This document shows positions 8,485-17,913 of a DNA stretch of 64,000 nt, piece after piece. Every line of letters begins with the position of its first letter. Position 1 is the first letter of the stretch. The stretch is taken from the NCBI RefSeq assembly GCF_018219815.1, contig NZ_JADMKU010000004.1, positions 220,304 through 284,303 on the forward strand. Reading direction: 5' to 3'. A program made the translations under genes and the position numbers. The stretch comes from Thalassovita aquimarina. GTDB lineage: Bacteria; Pseudomonadota; Alphaproteobacteria; Rhodobacterales; Rhodobacteraceae. The notes under the pieces were generated by a model. The model saw only the letters and a program-made list of their open reading frames with translations, ran no database searches and was not told where the DNA came from.

Positions 8485-9531
8485 ATGCCCGAGCAGAAGA
8501 CTGAGCAGAAACTGATCCTCCGCGCCCTTGCGGGCGAAACCCTGCCCACCCCGCCGATCTGGATGATGCGCCAAGCGGGCCGTTACCTGCCCGAATACCG
8601 CGCGACGCGGGCGCAGGCCGGGGATTTCCTGTCGCTGTGCTACAACAGCGACCTGGCCGCCGAGGTGACGCTGCAGCCGATCCGCCGCTACGGCTTCGAC
8701 GCGGCGATCCTGTTCGCCGACATCCTGCTGCTGCCGCAGGCGCTTGGCGCCGACCTGTGGTTCGTCACCGGCGAAGGGCCGCGCCTGTCCACCGTGACGA
8801 CCGAAGACGAATTCAAGGCGCTGAAGGACAAGGACGCGATCCACGAGGTTCTGAACCCTGTCTATGAAACCGTGCGCATCCTGTCGCGCGAACTGCCCAA
8901 GGAAACCGCCCTGATCGGTTTCGCTGGCGCACCCTGGACCGTGGCGACCTACATGATCGCCGGACGCGGCACCAAGGATCAGGGTCCGGCGCGCGCGCTG
9001 AAGGCGGAAAACCGCGCAGTGTTCGAAGGCATCATCGATCTGCTGACCGAGGGCACGATCGAATACCTGTCGAAACAGATCGAGGCCGGCGCCGAGGTGG
9101 TCAAGCTGTTCGACAGCTGGGCCGGTTCGCTGAAAGGCGAGGATTTCGACCGCTACGCGCTGGCACCGGCAAAGAAAATCATCACCGAACTGAAGGCGCG
9201 GCACCCGGGCATCCCCGTCATCGCCTTCCCGCGCGAAGCGGGCGACAAGTATATCGGGTTCGCCAAGGCGACCGGCGCCGATTGCGTCGCCGTCGATGAC
9301 AGCGTCAGCGCCGAATGGGCCGCCCAACACGTGCAGGTCGATGGATGCGTGCAGGGCAACTTGGCGTCGCGCCACATGGTCACCGGCGGGCAGGACCTGA
9401 TCAATGAGACCCGCCGCATCGTGAAGGCGTTTTCCAAGGGGCCGCATATCTTCAACCTGGGGCACGGGATCACGCCGGATGCCGATCCCGACAACGTGCA
9501 ACTGATGATCGACACCGTGCGCGGCGGCTGA
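8485..9531 (+). CDS. hemE: Uroporphyrinogen decarboxylase
   Basis: 348 residues. It removes four acetate carboxyls from uroporphyrinogen III to form coproporphyrinogen III. Signatures: [16 protein letters not shown] near residue 25, the [12 protein letters not shown] stretch near 80, [18 protein letters not shown] near 150, KLFDSWAG near 210, and the C-terminal [20 protein letters not shown] hexamer at 8432-8437 could be its -35 box, though the matching -10 is poor. The divergent hemC/hemE arrangement is common in Rhodobacterales. Confidence 0.98.
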   Translation: MPEQKTEQKLILRALAGETLPTPPIWMMRQAGRYLPEYRATRAQAGDFLSLCYNSDLAAEVTLQPIRRYGFDAAILFADILLLPQALGADLWFVTGEGPRLSTVTTEDEFKALKDKDAIHEVLNPVYETVRILSRELPKETALIGFAGAPWTVATYMIAGRGTKDQGPARALKAENRAVFEGIIDLLTEGTIEYLSKQIEAGAEVVKLFDSWAGSLKGEDFDRYALAPAKKIITELKARHPGIPVIAFPREAGDKYIGFAKATGADCVAVDDSVSAEWAAQHVQVDGCVQGNLASRHMVTGGQDLINETRRIVKAFSKGPHIFNLGHGITPDADPDNVQLMIDTVRGG

Positions 9532-9541
9532 GCCGCGCCGG

Positions 9542-9925
9542 TCAGGACGCTTTGGCCCGGATCGCGGTTTCGACCGCCGCCAGCAGGTCGGCTTCGAGAA
9601 ACGGTTTGGGCAGGGTGGCCGCGGCCCCCATGAACCCCGCGACGTCAAGATAGCTCGTCGTGGCGTTGCGGCCGCCGCCCGACATGGCGACGATCGGCAG
9701 ATCCGGAAACTCCTGCACGATCTCGCGGATTGTTTCGATCCCTTCCTTGTCCGGCATCACCAGATCGGTGATGACGACATCGAACGGCGTCGCGCGTTGT
9801 TTCGCGATCCCTTCCCCGCCGTTTCGGGCAACGACAACATCATGGTCATGCCGTTCAAGCATGTGCGAAACCGTGAAGCAGACGTCGTCTTCATCGTCGA
9901 TCACCAGGATACGGGCCATGTTCAT
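9542..9925 (-). CDS. Single-domain response regulator
   Basis: 127 residues, receiver domain only. The acidic pocket (IDDEDD, residues 9-14), the phosphoacceptor Asp54 in VVITDLVMPD, Ser82 in AMSGG and Lys107 in TLPKPF are all present. No output domain follows, so it probably acts by protein contact or relays phosphate. Its start overlaps the stop of the upstream histidine kinase (TAATG), making the two a translationally coupled pair. It converges with hemE. Confidence 0.92.
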   Translation of the reverse strand: MNMARILVIDDEDDVCFTVSHMLERHDHDVVVARNGGEGIAKQRATPFDVVITDLVMPDKEGIETIREIVQEFPDLPIVAMSGGGRNATTSYLDVAGFMGAAATLPKPFLEADLLAAVETAIRAKAS

Positions 9926-12735
9926 TACTCCATTTCGACAGGGGTGTTTCGGGGGTCCGGCAGCGGCAAGTAGATGGAGAACCGGGTGCCCTGCCCCGGT
10001 TCGCTGTCAACGGTGATGGCACCTTCGTGTTCACGGATGATGCCATGCGCCATGGACAGCCCCAAACCGGTGCCTTCGCCGACTTTCTTCGTGGTGAAGA
10101 ACGGATCGAAGATATGCGCCTTTACATGGTCGTCCATTCCCGGCCCGTTATCCTGAACGACAAGTGTCGCGTATGACCCCGTGCGCAATTGAGGGTCGAT
10201 CAACTCCCGCCTGCGCGGTCCAAGGTCTTCGCGCCGCAGGCTGACCTCGATCTTGCCGCCTTCCACGGCACCAATCGCCGCGGCCGCATTGTTGAAGATG
10301 TTCAGAAACAGGGTTTCGATCTGCACCTTGTCCGCGTCGACGACAGTGTCGCGATCGGTCATGTCGACGGACAGCGCGATATTGGATTGCAGGCTCGACG
10401 ACGCGAGCGCCAGGGCATCCCGGATCAGGCCTTTGAGTTCGAACGTCTCGAATGCGGGCTTGTCCTGCCGACTGAACGCCAGAATGCGCGCCACGATGTC
10501 CCGCGCTCTTTCGCTTGCCCGGTGAATGCGCTCCATGACTTCGCGCTGTTCGCTGCCCTCCGGCAGATCATCTGCGCTGACACCGCTGAGCCCCACGATC
10601 GGCACCAACAGATTGTTCAGGTTGTGCGCCACGCCGCCTGCCAGGTTGCCCAGCGCTTCCATCTTCTGGACATTGCGGAACTGGGCTTCGGTACGTTTCC
10701 TTTCGGTAATGTCCGTAACGATCGAGAAGAAGCCGTCGATTTCCCCGTTTTCCCTGATGTACGGCACCATGGTGGTGCTCAGTTCGACCGTACCGTTCGA
10801 AACCGGGACCGTGCGCTCGAACTCGACGGTTTGGCCGGTCAGCACCGTGCGGATTCGGTCGTAGATGAACGGCAGCCCCTGTTCATCGATGATATCCTTG
10901 ACAAATGCCCCCCGAATTTCCTCCGGCGTTTTCCCGAACCACTTTGCATAGGTCGGGTTGACCCGGCGGTACTGGAGGTCCTTCGAATTATAGGTCAAAC
11001 CCACCGGCAGCGAATCCGACACCAGCCGGGCCTCGCGTTCGCTGCGCCGCAAGGCCTGTTCGGTTTTCAAGCGTTCGGTCACATCCTCGCCCGAACTCAG
11101 ACATCCCTGGATGCACCCGTCTTCCTCGATCAGTGAGTTATGCCATGCCACCATGCGCCGGCTTCCGTCCTTGGTCATCACCGCGTTGGTGTACTGAGAC
11201 AGCCCCCCCCCATTCCCTTCGACGATTGCAGAGAACACCTTGCGCACCTCATCTCGGTCCTCGGGGGGGAGGCAGGTGTCGAACCAGTCTTTGCCGATGA
11301 GTTCCTCGCGTTCGTAACCGATCAGCCGGCAGCCACTATCGTTGATCAAGGTGATTTCGCCCCGCCTTCCGAGCGCCACGATGATCGCGCCCGCGATGTT
11401 CAGGTATTCCTCGGCCCGCCTCTTGGCTTTCTCAAGCTCCTGCGTGCGCCGCGCCACCCGGCTTTCGAGCGTTTCGTTCAACTGCCGCACTTCGTTTTCC
11501 ACGACACGGCGTTGCGTGATGTCCTGAACCGTCCCCCAAAGCGTGGCCGGTCGGCCTGCAGCATCATAGGCCAGTTCGGTTTCTTCGTGGATGTATCGCA
11601 ATTCGCCCGAAGGCAGCGTGATGCGGTAATCGATGCTGTAAGGCCTTCCCTCGGAAGCGCCGCGCAGGACATCGGACACGACAGCCCGGTCATCCGGGTG
11701 GACGGTATCCAAAAAGGCTTCCTTGCTGGATGCGAATTGTTCGGGTGTCCTGCCCCAGATGCGATAGACATTTTCCGACCGCTGCACCGCGTTGGTCCGG
11801 ATGTCCCAGCTGAAATCGCCGATTTTCGCGATCCGCTGCGCGTTGACGAGACGGGCGGTATTTTCCCGCAGTTCGGTTTCCGCCTTCCGGTTCCGAACAA
11901 CCCGTTCCCGCCAACGGGATATCACTTCGCCGATTTCATCGAGCGACGCCGGGACCGGCAAGAACTTGTCCTCCGGTGGGGCCTGTGCGCCCCCGGTGGC
12001 GTTCAGGAAGTTTTTCACCGATTCAAGGCTGCGCCTGAAACTGCGCCACGCCAGGAAGGTTCCCGCCCCGGCAGCGGCGATCAGAATCAGCCACACGGCA
12101 AGGGTATCGTCCGTGAAGACCCCGGTGCGGTCATAGTAGTACGTGATCAGCAAGGTACCGATCATCACCGGCGTAAACAGGCCAAGCACCGTCAGCCGCA
12201 GCCACATCGGCGCGACCACGGCCGGGACACCGCGCGGGGCAAGGTATCGGCCGAGATGATCCGTCAGCATGAAAAACAGCGGCAGCGCAGTGATCATCAG
12301 GGCCGGGATTGCGGCAAACAGGCCGAACGCATGCTGCGCCATCGAATAGTCGCCATGCCCCAGGGCCTGCATGGAAGCATGTGCCGTCAGCACTCCGCCG
12401 ATGAAATAGAAAGCGAGGATGACAAACAGTATCCAGGGCGTGATCTTCAGATACCAAAGCGCCCGTTCGGAAAATGTCGAATTGGCGCTGGAGATAACGA
12501 ATTCCGCGTACCGTCCGATCGACCAGAAGGCGGCGACCATGCACAGCGCGGCATACAGGGCGTTCCAGCTTAGAAAGACCTGAAGGATTTCGGGGAATGG
12601 ATAAAATCCGACAAAAGCCAACACCACAAAGCCGATCCCCGGCGGCAGGACAAGCGCCAATGCCGTGATGATGAACAGGCCGCGGCGAAATTGCGCGTCC
12701 GTCATTTTCTGCTGATCACTTTCCGGTTCGTTCAA
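9925..12735 (-). CDS. Membrane-bound multi-PAS sensor histidine kinase
   Basis: 936 residues. The N-terminal ~230 residues hold about six hydrophobic segments (an integral-membrane sensor module). Three PAS segments follow (roughly 300-405, 440-555 and 565-680), then the phosphoacceptor region MEALGNLAGGVAHNLNN with His704, and an ATPase domain (N box FLNIFNNAAAA, DNGPGMD, FFTTKKVGEGTGLGL). The H-box reads AHNLNN where this kinase class usually has AHDFNN. It is co-translated with the downstream single-domain regulator. The signal is unknown; PAS repeats suggest redox, oxygen or ligand sensing. Confidence 0.92.
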   Translation of the reverse strand: MNEPESDQQKMTDAQFRRGLFIITALALVLPPGIGFVVLAFVGFYPFPEILQVFLSWNALYAALCMVAAFWSIGRYAEFVISSANSTFSERALWYLKITPWILFVILAFYFIGGVLTAHASMQALGHGDYSMAQHAFGLFAAIPALMITALPLFFMLTDHLGRYLAPRGVPAVVAPMWLRLTVLGLFTPVMIGTLLITYYYDRTGVFTDDTLAVWLILIAAAGAGTFLAWRSFRRSLESVKNFLNATGGAQAPPEDKFLPVPASLDEIGEVISRWRERVVRNRKAETELRENTARLVNAQRIAKIGDFSWDIRTNAVQRSENVYRIWGRTPEQFASSKEAFLDTVHPDDRAVVSDVLRGASEGRPYSIDYRITLPSGELRYIHEETELAYDAAGRPATLWGTVQDITQRRVVENEVRQLNETLESRVARRTQELEKAKRRAEEYLNIAGAIIVALGRRGEITLINDSGCRLIGYEREELIGKDWFDTCLPPEDRDEVRKVFSAIVEGNGGGLSQYTNAVMTKDGSRRMVAWHNSLIEEDGCIQGCLSSGEDVTERLKTEQALRRSEREARLVSDSLPVGLTYNSKDLQYRRVNPTYAKWFGKTPEEIRGAFVKDIIDEQGLPFIYDRIRTVLTGQTVEFERTVPVSNGTVELSTTMVPYIRENGEIDGFFSIVTDITERKRTEAQFRNVQKMEALGNLAGGVAHNLNNLLVPIVGLSGVSADDLPEGSEQREVMERIHRASERARDIVARILAFSRQDKPAFETFELKGLIRDALALASSSLQSNIALSVDMTDRDTVVDADKVQIETLFLNIFNNAAAAIGAVEGGKIEVSLRREDLGPRRRELIDPQLRTGSYATLVVQDNGPGMDDHVKAHIFDPFFTTKKVGEGTGLGLSMAHGIIREHEGAITVDSEPGQGTRFSIYLPLPDPRNTPVEME

Positions 12736-12961
12736 GTCTCACCGCTTGATAGCTTGTATATGGATTGGACCATGGCGGTTCTTTGGCGGCGTTGCAAGCG
12801 CCCGCCCGACCGGGTCGGAACCTGCCCGCCGAAGCCGCTGAACCGCGTGGGACCTGCATGGCGGCCCCAACGAGAGGAGCAGCAACGATACTGGGCAGGA
12901 AAGCCCTGCGCATCATGCTTGCAGCCGGGCTGCCTTGCATCAAAATACTGAACCAAAAACA

Positions 12962-12987
12962 AAAAACCCGCCTTGCGGCGGGTTTTT
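12962..12987 (-). terminator. Intrinsic terminator downstream of tRNA-Arg
   Basis: A perfect 11-bp hairpin (AAAAACCCGCC, loop TTGC, GGCGGGTTTTT), with a T tract on the minus strand 3 bp beyond the tRNA 3' end. Confidence 0.85.
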
Positions 12988-12989
12988 AG

Positions 12990-13066
12990 TGGCGGACCGA
13001 GGAGGATTCGAACCCCCGACCCCTTGATTCGTAGTCAAGTACTCTATCCAGCTGAGCTATCGGTCC
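12990..13066 (-). tRNA. tRNA-Arg (anticodon ACG)
   Basis: 77 nt on the minus strand. It shows a 7-bp acceptor stem (GGACCGA/TCGGTCC), D-loop AGCTCAGCTGGATAGAGT, the anticodon arm CTTGACTACGAATCAAG reading ACG, T arm GGGGGTTCGAATCCTCC, discriminator G and an encoded CCA. It reads CGN arginine codons after A34-to-I editing. Confidence 0.97.
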
Positions 13067-13160
13067 GTGGAGGCGGGATTTAGACCTTGCCGCCGGGCTT
13101 TGCAAGGGCAAATTTGAAGAAATTGACGAAGCATCGAAATTACTTGGAATTCCGAAGCAT

Positions 13161-14597
13161 TCAGCCTTCCGGATCGGCCGCGACGGCCCCGGTCCTGTGT
13201 CCGTTCCCGTCAGCTTCACCGAAATCGCCCTTAGGCAGGCAGATTTCGAAAACCGTTCCGGCAGGTCCGGTTTCAAGCAGCCGCAACTGGCCGCCATGGC
13301 CACGCACAAGTTCCTGGGCGATGACCAACCCCAGCCCTGTGCCGCCCTTGCTGACGCCGCCCTGGAACGGGGTGAACAGGAATTCCTGCGCCTTGGGCGG
13401 CAGACCCGGGCCGGTATCGGCCACTAGGATGGTCCACTTCTCCTCCTCGTCGCGCGCCGCGACACTGATTTCGCCGGGGTCGCCGGAACGGATGATCGCC
13501 TGCCGCGCATTGCGCACCAGGTTGAAGATCACCCGGTACAGTTGTTCGGCATCAGCGCGCAGGTACAGGTCGGCCGGGATGTCCTCGGCAAAGGACAGGT
13601 CGTGATCGCCCACAGACAGCCTTTCGCTGTCGATCACGTCGCTGACGATATCCGCCAGGCAGACACGTTCCAGCCGTGGCGCGGGTTCCTCGGCCTTGCC
13701 GAAGGCCAGGGTCGATTCGCACAGGTGCACCGCCCGGGTGATCGAATTCACCAGCTTCGGCGCCAACCGCTTCACGCCGGGGTCCTCGGACATTTCGATC
13801 CGGTCGGTGAAAAGCTGCGCGCTGGTCAGCATGTTGCGCAAATCGTGGCTGACCTTGGCCACCGCGCCGCCCAGTTGCGCCAGCCGTTGCTTCTGCTTCA
13901 ACGCACCGGTCAGCTGGGTTTCCATCAGGGCCAGCGCCTCCTCGGCTTGGCGCAATTCGCGCAGGCTGGATCGTGGCTGGATGATGCGACGTGTATCTTC
14001 GGGATCGGCGGCATAGGTTTTCATCTGCTGCACCACCTCCTTGATCGGCTTGACCAGGAACACCCGCACCGCCAGGAACAGCAACATCGCGGTGACGACC
14101 GAAATCAGCGCCGACAAGGCCAGGATGCGCAACCCGTAATCGATCATCGCATCGCGCAACCCGCCGGTTTCCATGGTAATCTCGATCAGCATCCCGGCCT
14201 CGCGCACCGGGTCGCCGATGACCCGGATGATCTGCGGCTCAGGGTTCAGCAACCGCATCATCGCGTCGCGGATCAGGGTGAAGGCGGGCGCGTCGCGCAA
14301 ATCGTAGGTCGCGCCGATCGATCGCGGCATCGGCGCCGACAGGATCAACTGCCGCGCCTCGTCTCGACGCAGCACGACGTTGAACACCTCGGCGTTGCGC
14401 AGCAGTTCCTCTTCGAGGTCGGGTGAAATCATGTCATCGGCCAGCAGGGCCAGCGACGCGATCTGCGCCCGTTCAAGCCGCGACAACAGGTAATCTTCGC
14501 GGAACCGCGCGATCGAAGGCACGAAGATCAGCACCTCGGCCAGCATCACGAAGATGATGGTCAGGACAAGAAATCGGCCTGATAGCGTATTCAGCAT
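13161..14597 (-). CDS. HAMP-domain sensor histidine kinase
   Basis: 478 residues. A membrane segment (about 8-30), a periplasmic sensor region (30-155), a second membrane segment (157-182), a HAMP linker, then the dimerisation/phosphoacceptor region KVSHDLRNMLTSAQ with His251. The ATPase domain has NLVRNARQAI, DTGPGLPP and GGTGLGLVIAQE. I chose the ATG at 14597, which begins the hydrophobic N-terminus; a longer frame would add 48 non-hydrophobic residues and overlap the upstream reductase stop. It follows the reductase by 19 bp, so it may be co-transcribed. No partner regulator is adjacent. Confidence 0.88.
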   Translation of the reverse strand: MLNTLSGRFLVLTIIFVMLAEVLIFVPSIARFREDYLLSRLERAQIASLALLADDMISPDLEEELLRNAEVFNVVLRRDEARQLILSAPMPRSIGATYDLRDAPAFTLIRDAMMRLLNPEPQIIRVIGDPVREAGMLIEITMETGGLRDAMIDYGLRILALSALISVVTAMLLFLAVRVFLVKPIKEVVQQMKTYAADPEDTRRIIQPRSSLRELRQAEEALALMETQLTGALKQKQRLAQLGGAVAKVSHDLRNMLTSAQLFTDRIEMSEDPGVKRLAPKLVNSITRAVHLCESTLAFGKAEEPAPRLERVCLADIVSDVIDSERLSVGDHDLSFAEDIPADLYLRADAEQLYRVIFNLVRNARQAIIRSGDPGEISVAARDEEEKWTILVADTGPGLPPKAQEFLFTPFQGGVSKGGTGLGLVIAQELVRGHGGQLRLLETGPAGTVFEICLPKGDFGEADGNGHRTGAVAADPEG

Positions 14598-14616
14598 AAG
14601 CGCTCCGTCATGCGGG

Positions 14617-16032
14617 TCACGGCAGCAGCTTCTGCACCAGCCGCACGACCCGTTTGACTGTAAGGTTATCAAACAGTTTGGGAGAGAAATAGGCACCCGC
14701 AGCACGCTTGTTAAGCTCTGCAATGGTCGGGTATGGCGCAATCATCGCGGAAATCCCCGCCATTTTCATGCCATTGGCGATTGCAAGCGACCACGTAGCG
14801 ATCAGTTCCCCGGCCTGATGACCAACGATGGAGGCCCCGACGGGCCGTCCCTTGACCACCATCACCTTGATCAATCCCTTGGTCCGTCCCGTGGCGATCG
14901 CGCGGTCATTATGGGCATATTCGAACCGGGCGACCTCCAACCGGTCGCCGTATTTGTCTCGCGCCTGCGCCTCGCTCAGCCCGACCTGGGCCAGTTCCGG
15001 ATCGGTATAGGTGGCCCAGGGGATATGGGCGGTGCTCACCCGTGCGGGCAGACCCAAAAGCGCCTGCCTGATGATCAGCCCGGCGTGATAGCCCGCGACA
15101 TGGGTGAACTGCATCCCGCCCGCCACATCGCCGATGGCATAAACCTTCTTGTCGCTGGTCCGCAGCCGGTCGTCGACCGTGACACCCGCGCGGCCGGCGG
15201 CGATCCCGGCCTTTTCCAGGTCCAGCCGGTCGATGTTCGGCTTGCGCCCGACCGCGACCAGAAGGTGGGTCCCGGTGAACGCGCCCTTCGGCGTTTCCAC
15301 CGTGATCTGACCGGCCTCACCGATGATCTTTTCGGCCGGGGTATCTTCGACGATCTCGACCCCTTCGGCGCGAAGGGCGCCCAGCGCGATAGCGGCCAGT
15401 TCGGGATCGTCCTTGCCCAGTGCCTTCATCGCTTCGATCACCGTCACCTTACAGCCCAGCCGACGATGCGCCTGCGCCATTTCCAACCCGATCGGTCCGC
15501 CGCCGATGATCAGCAGGTGGTCGGGCTTTTCGCGCAGATCGAACAGGGTTTCGTTGGTCAGATAAGGCACCGTGTCCAGCCCTGGAATCGGCGGGACCAG
15601 GGGCGACGACCCGGTCGCGATGACGATGCGGCGGGCGGTGATTTCGGTATCCCCGGCCTGCACCGTGCGCAGCCCGGTGAAACGGCCATAGTCGCGGATC
15701 ACCCGCACGCCCAGACCTTCGAACCGTTCCTGGCTGTCGACCGGTGCGATCTGGTCGATCACCCGCATCACGTGATCCTTGGCCGCCGCGTAATCAATCT
15801 CGGGCGCCACCGGGGCGATTCCCATCGCCGCCCCCGACCCCATCGCGTGGGCGGCGTGACCGGCGGCCAGCAAGGCCTTGGAGGGCACGCAGCCGTAGTT
15901 GAGGCAATCGCCTCCCATCCTGTGCCCTTCCAGCAGCGTCACGTCGGCGCCCATCTGCACCGCGCCCGCCGCCACCGACAGGCCGCCGGACCCGGCCCCG
16001 ATGACCAGCAGGTCGGTCTTGATACGTTGCAT
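14617..16032 (-). CDS. Dihydrolipoyl dehydrogenase / mercuric reductase-like FAD oxidoreductase
   Basis: 471 residues, class I pyridine nucleotide-disulfide oxidoreductase. Seen: the FAD motif VIGAGSGG at the N-terminus, the redox pair in GGDCLNYGCVPSKAL (near residue 40), the NAD(P) motif IIGGGPIGLEMAQ (near 175), and YAIGDVAGGMQFTHVA (near 310). The C-terminal motif that carries the catalytic His in true lipoamide dehydrogenases (HxHPT) reads APYPT here, so classical lipoamide turnover is doubtful. It overlaps the TVP38 gene by one base. The start at 16032 follows from that overlap and the FAD motif. Confidence 0.88.
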   Translation of the reverse strand: MQRIKTDLLVIGAGSGGLSVAAGAVQMGADVTLLEGHRMGGDCLNYGCVPSKALLAAGHAAHAMGSGAAMGIAPVAPEIDYAAAKDHVMRVIDQIAPVDSQERFEGLGVRVIRDYGRFTGLRTVQAGDTEITARRIVIATGSSPLVPPIPGLDTVPYLTNETLFDLREKPDHLLIIGGGPIGLEMAQAHRRLGCKVTVIEAMKALGKDDPELAAIALGALRAEGVEIVEDTPAEKIIGEAGQITVETPKGAFTGTHLLVAVGRKPNIDRLDLEKAGIAAGRAGVTVDDRLRTSDKKVYAIGDVAGGMQFTHVAGYHAGLIIRQALLGLPARVSTAHIPWATYTDPELAQVGLSEAQARDKYGDRLEVARFEYAHNDRAIATGRTKGLIKVMVVKGRPVGASIVGHQAGELIATWSLAIANGMKMAGISAMIAPYPTIAELNKRAAGAYFSPKLFDNLTVKRVVRLVQKLLP

Positions 16033-16766
16033 CAAATTCCTTTCCGGCCGCGTAGGGCCTTGATCATGACCGGCAGCAGCGCCAAGGCGCACAGCCCCAG
16101 CAGCGGCAACAGGATGGCGGGTTCGAAGATGATGCCCAGATCGGGGCTCTCGCCCCTCTCGAACACCTCGCCCAGCCCGGCACCGACCGAGGTGAACACC
16201 ACGCCGGCCGGGATGATGCCGAAGAAGGTCGAGACGACGAATCGCGACAACGGCACGCCGACCATCGCCGGAATCAGGTTGGCGACGAAAAACGGCACCG
16301 CCGGAACCAGCCGGATGATGAAAAGCATCGACCACTGGTTTTCGTCGATCCCGTCCTTGATGCGCTTGATGGTGCCGGTGCCTTCTTCCATCCGGTCGGC
16401 CAGCCGCGCGCCCATTCCCCAGCGCGCAGCGAGGAAAATCGCCACTGCGCCGATCGTGGCGGCGGTGACGTTGAACAGGGCGCCGGGAAAGGTGCCGAAC
16501 AGGAATCCGCCGGTCAGCGTCGACACCGCAGACCCGGGCAGAGAAAACGCCACGATCACGATATATGCCGCCATAAAGACCAGCACGCTCACAAGGTAGT
16601 TCTGATCGCGGAAAGCCAGCAATTCCTGCCGGTTTTCGCGCAGCGCCTCGAAACTGAGGTAGTCGCGCAGGAACACCACCCCCAGCACCGCCACGACGGC
16701 AATCAGAATCATCGGGACGTAGTGAGCGGGATGTCGGCGGGAAGGTTTTTGGGGACCGGTTGTCAT
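16032..16766 (-). CDS. TVP38/TMEM64 family membrane protein
   Basis: 244 residues with about five or six membrane segments and the DedA/SNARE-associated core (FSLPGSAVSTLTGGFLFG near residue 75, RLVPAVPFFVANLIPAMVG near 150). The family is linked to lipid handling and membrane homeostasis in bacteria. The stop overlaps the reductase start, so the two are translationally coupled. This pairing with a mercuric-reductase-like flavoprotein recurs in bacteria and suggests a shared but undefined role. Confidence 0.88.
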   Translation of the reverse strand: MTTGPQKPSRRHPAHYVPMILIAVVAVLGVVFLRDYLSFEALRENRQELLAFRDQNYLVSVLVFMAAYIVIVAFSLPGSAVSTLTGGFLFGTFPGALFNVTAATIGAVAIFLAARWGMGARLADRMEEGTGTIKRIKDGIDENQWSMLFIIRLVPAVPFFVANLIPAMVGVPLSRFVVSTFFGIIPAGVVFTSVGAGLGEVFERGESPDLGIIFEPAILLPLLGLCALALLPVMIKALRGRKGI

Positions 16767-16959
16767 GTGGCGATGCGCTTTTTAATGTTTCGTCGCAAAG
16801 ATGCGCATTTCACGGCCGGTTGGACAGGGGTTTCACATCGGCTTGATCCGGGATAGCCAAAAACGTGAGTTTTTCGTCTCAAATCCGGATTTTGTAACAA
16901 TTGCCCCATGCTCCGCCCGTTTTGCCCCGATTTTTTGTTGCAAAAGCGCGATCAGGCAT

Positions 16960-16988
16960 TTGACTTGCCGGGAACTCCCCCCTATAGG
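16960..16988 (+). promoter_or_regulatory. rpmH promoter
   Basis: TTGACT (16960-16965), a 17-bp spacer, then TATAGG (16983-16988), about 67 bp upstream of rpmH. This is a near-consensus housekeeping sigma promoter. Confidence 0.7.
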
Positions 16989-17055
16989 ACGGGCTTCGGA
17001 TACCACGGGCCGGCGAATCCGCTTGTCAGGCCCCAATTGAATTGGAGACGGAGCG

Positions 17056-17190
17056 ATGAAACGCACCTACCAGCCCTCGAACCTGGTTCGCAAGCGCCGC
17101 CACGGCTTCCGTGCGCGTATGGCCACCAAAGCAGGCCGCAAAATCCTGAACGCGCGTCGCGCGCGTGGCCGCAAGTCGCTGAGCGCGTAA
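17056..17190 (+). CDS. rpmH: 50S ribosomal protein L34
   Basis: 44 residues, the standard L34: [18 protein letters not shown] at the N-terminus, then an Arg/Lys-rich tail ending RGRKSLSA. It is too short for a 60-residue ORF cutoff but unmistakable. A GGAGACGGAGCG ribosome site precedes the ATG. It heads the rpmH-rnpA-yidD operon behind a strong promoter. Confidence 0.99.
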
Positions 17191-17212
17191 GCCTCAGCCA
17201 CTTTTCGGACAG

Positions 17213-17632
17213 ATGACACCGCCGGAGGCCCCTGTGAATGGCGATAGCGCCGCCACGGGGATCACCCCCCCGGCGGTTTCTGTTTGCCTGTCCGTCATTC
17301 AAAAGCGCCCCGATTTCCTGCGCGCCGCCCGCGCCCGCCGGCAGGGCACCGCCGGCATGATGGTGCAGGGGCGCAAACGCGGACCCGACGAGCCGGCGCA
17401 GGGCATCCGCGTCGGCTTTACCTGTTCCAAGAAGGTCGGTAACGCGGTGGCCCGCAACCGGGCCAAGCGGCGGCTGCGCGAAGTGGCGCGGCAGGTTTTG
17501 CCCGAACATGGCCGCGACGGCTGGGATTACGTCCTCATCGGCCGGGCCGAGGTCACGGCGTCGCGCCCCTTTGAACAGCTCAAGACCGATCTTATCTATG
17601 CGCTGAAAAAGCTGCACCAGGATCGCAAATGA
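17213..17632 (+). CDS. rnpA: Ribonuclease P protein component
   Basis: 139 residues. It is the protein subunit that binds the RNase P RNA and helps mature tRNA 5' ends. Seen: [39 protein letters not shown] (the family RNR signature, near residue 75) and the C-terminal [17 protein letters not shown]. It starts 22 bp after rpmH and overlaps yidD by 4 bases (ATGA). The N-terminal ~20 residues are poorly conserved, so a start slightly downstream is possible. Confidence 0.95.
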   Translation: MTPPEAPVNGDSAATGITPPAVSVCLSVIQKRPDFLRAARARRQGTAGMMVQGRKRGPDEPAQGIRVGFTCSKKVGNAVARNRAKRRLREVARQVLPEHGRDGWDYVLIGRAEVTASRPFEQLKTDLIYALKKLHQDRK

Positions 17633-17892
17633 CACCGCTTGCCCATATCGCCGCCCTGCCCGTCCGGGCCTACAGGCTGCTGTTTTCGCCTTGGGTGGGC
17701 CATGGCTGCCGCTTTCAGCCGACCTGCAGCGCCTATGCGCTTGAGGCGCTGGAAAGGCATGGCGCGATCAAGGGCAGCTGGCTGACGATCCGCCGCATCG
17801 GGCGTTGTCATCCGCTGGGCAGTGACGGCTATGACCCGGTGCCGGGCAGCGACCCGGAACACGACGCAAAATCCAACCGGAATCAGACCTGA
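17629..17892 (+). CDS. yidD: Membrane protein insertion efficiency factor YidD
   Basis: 87 residues. Seen: [20 protein letters not shown] and the Cys-rich YAx[18 protein letters not shown] signature. It is a small membrane-associated helper of YidC-dependent insertion, translationally coupled to rnpA. In most relatives yidC follows closely; here yidC is 4.3 kb downstream with unrelated genes in between. Confidence 0.95.
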   Translation: MTPLAHIAALPVRAYRLLFSPWVGHGCRFQPTCSAYALEALERHGAIKGSWLTIRRIGRCHPLGSDGYDPVPGSDPEHDAKSNRNQT

Positions 17893-17913
17893 CCATCGGC
17901 GAAGCCGCGGCCG

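Noticed and set aside
14554..16599. 681-codon open frame on the plus strand
   Set aside because: It is antisense to the disulfide reductase and TVP38 genes; shadow of codon bias.
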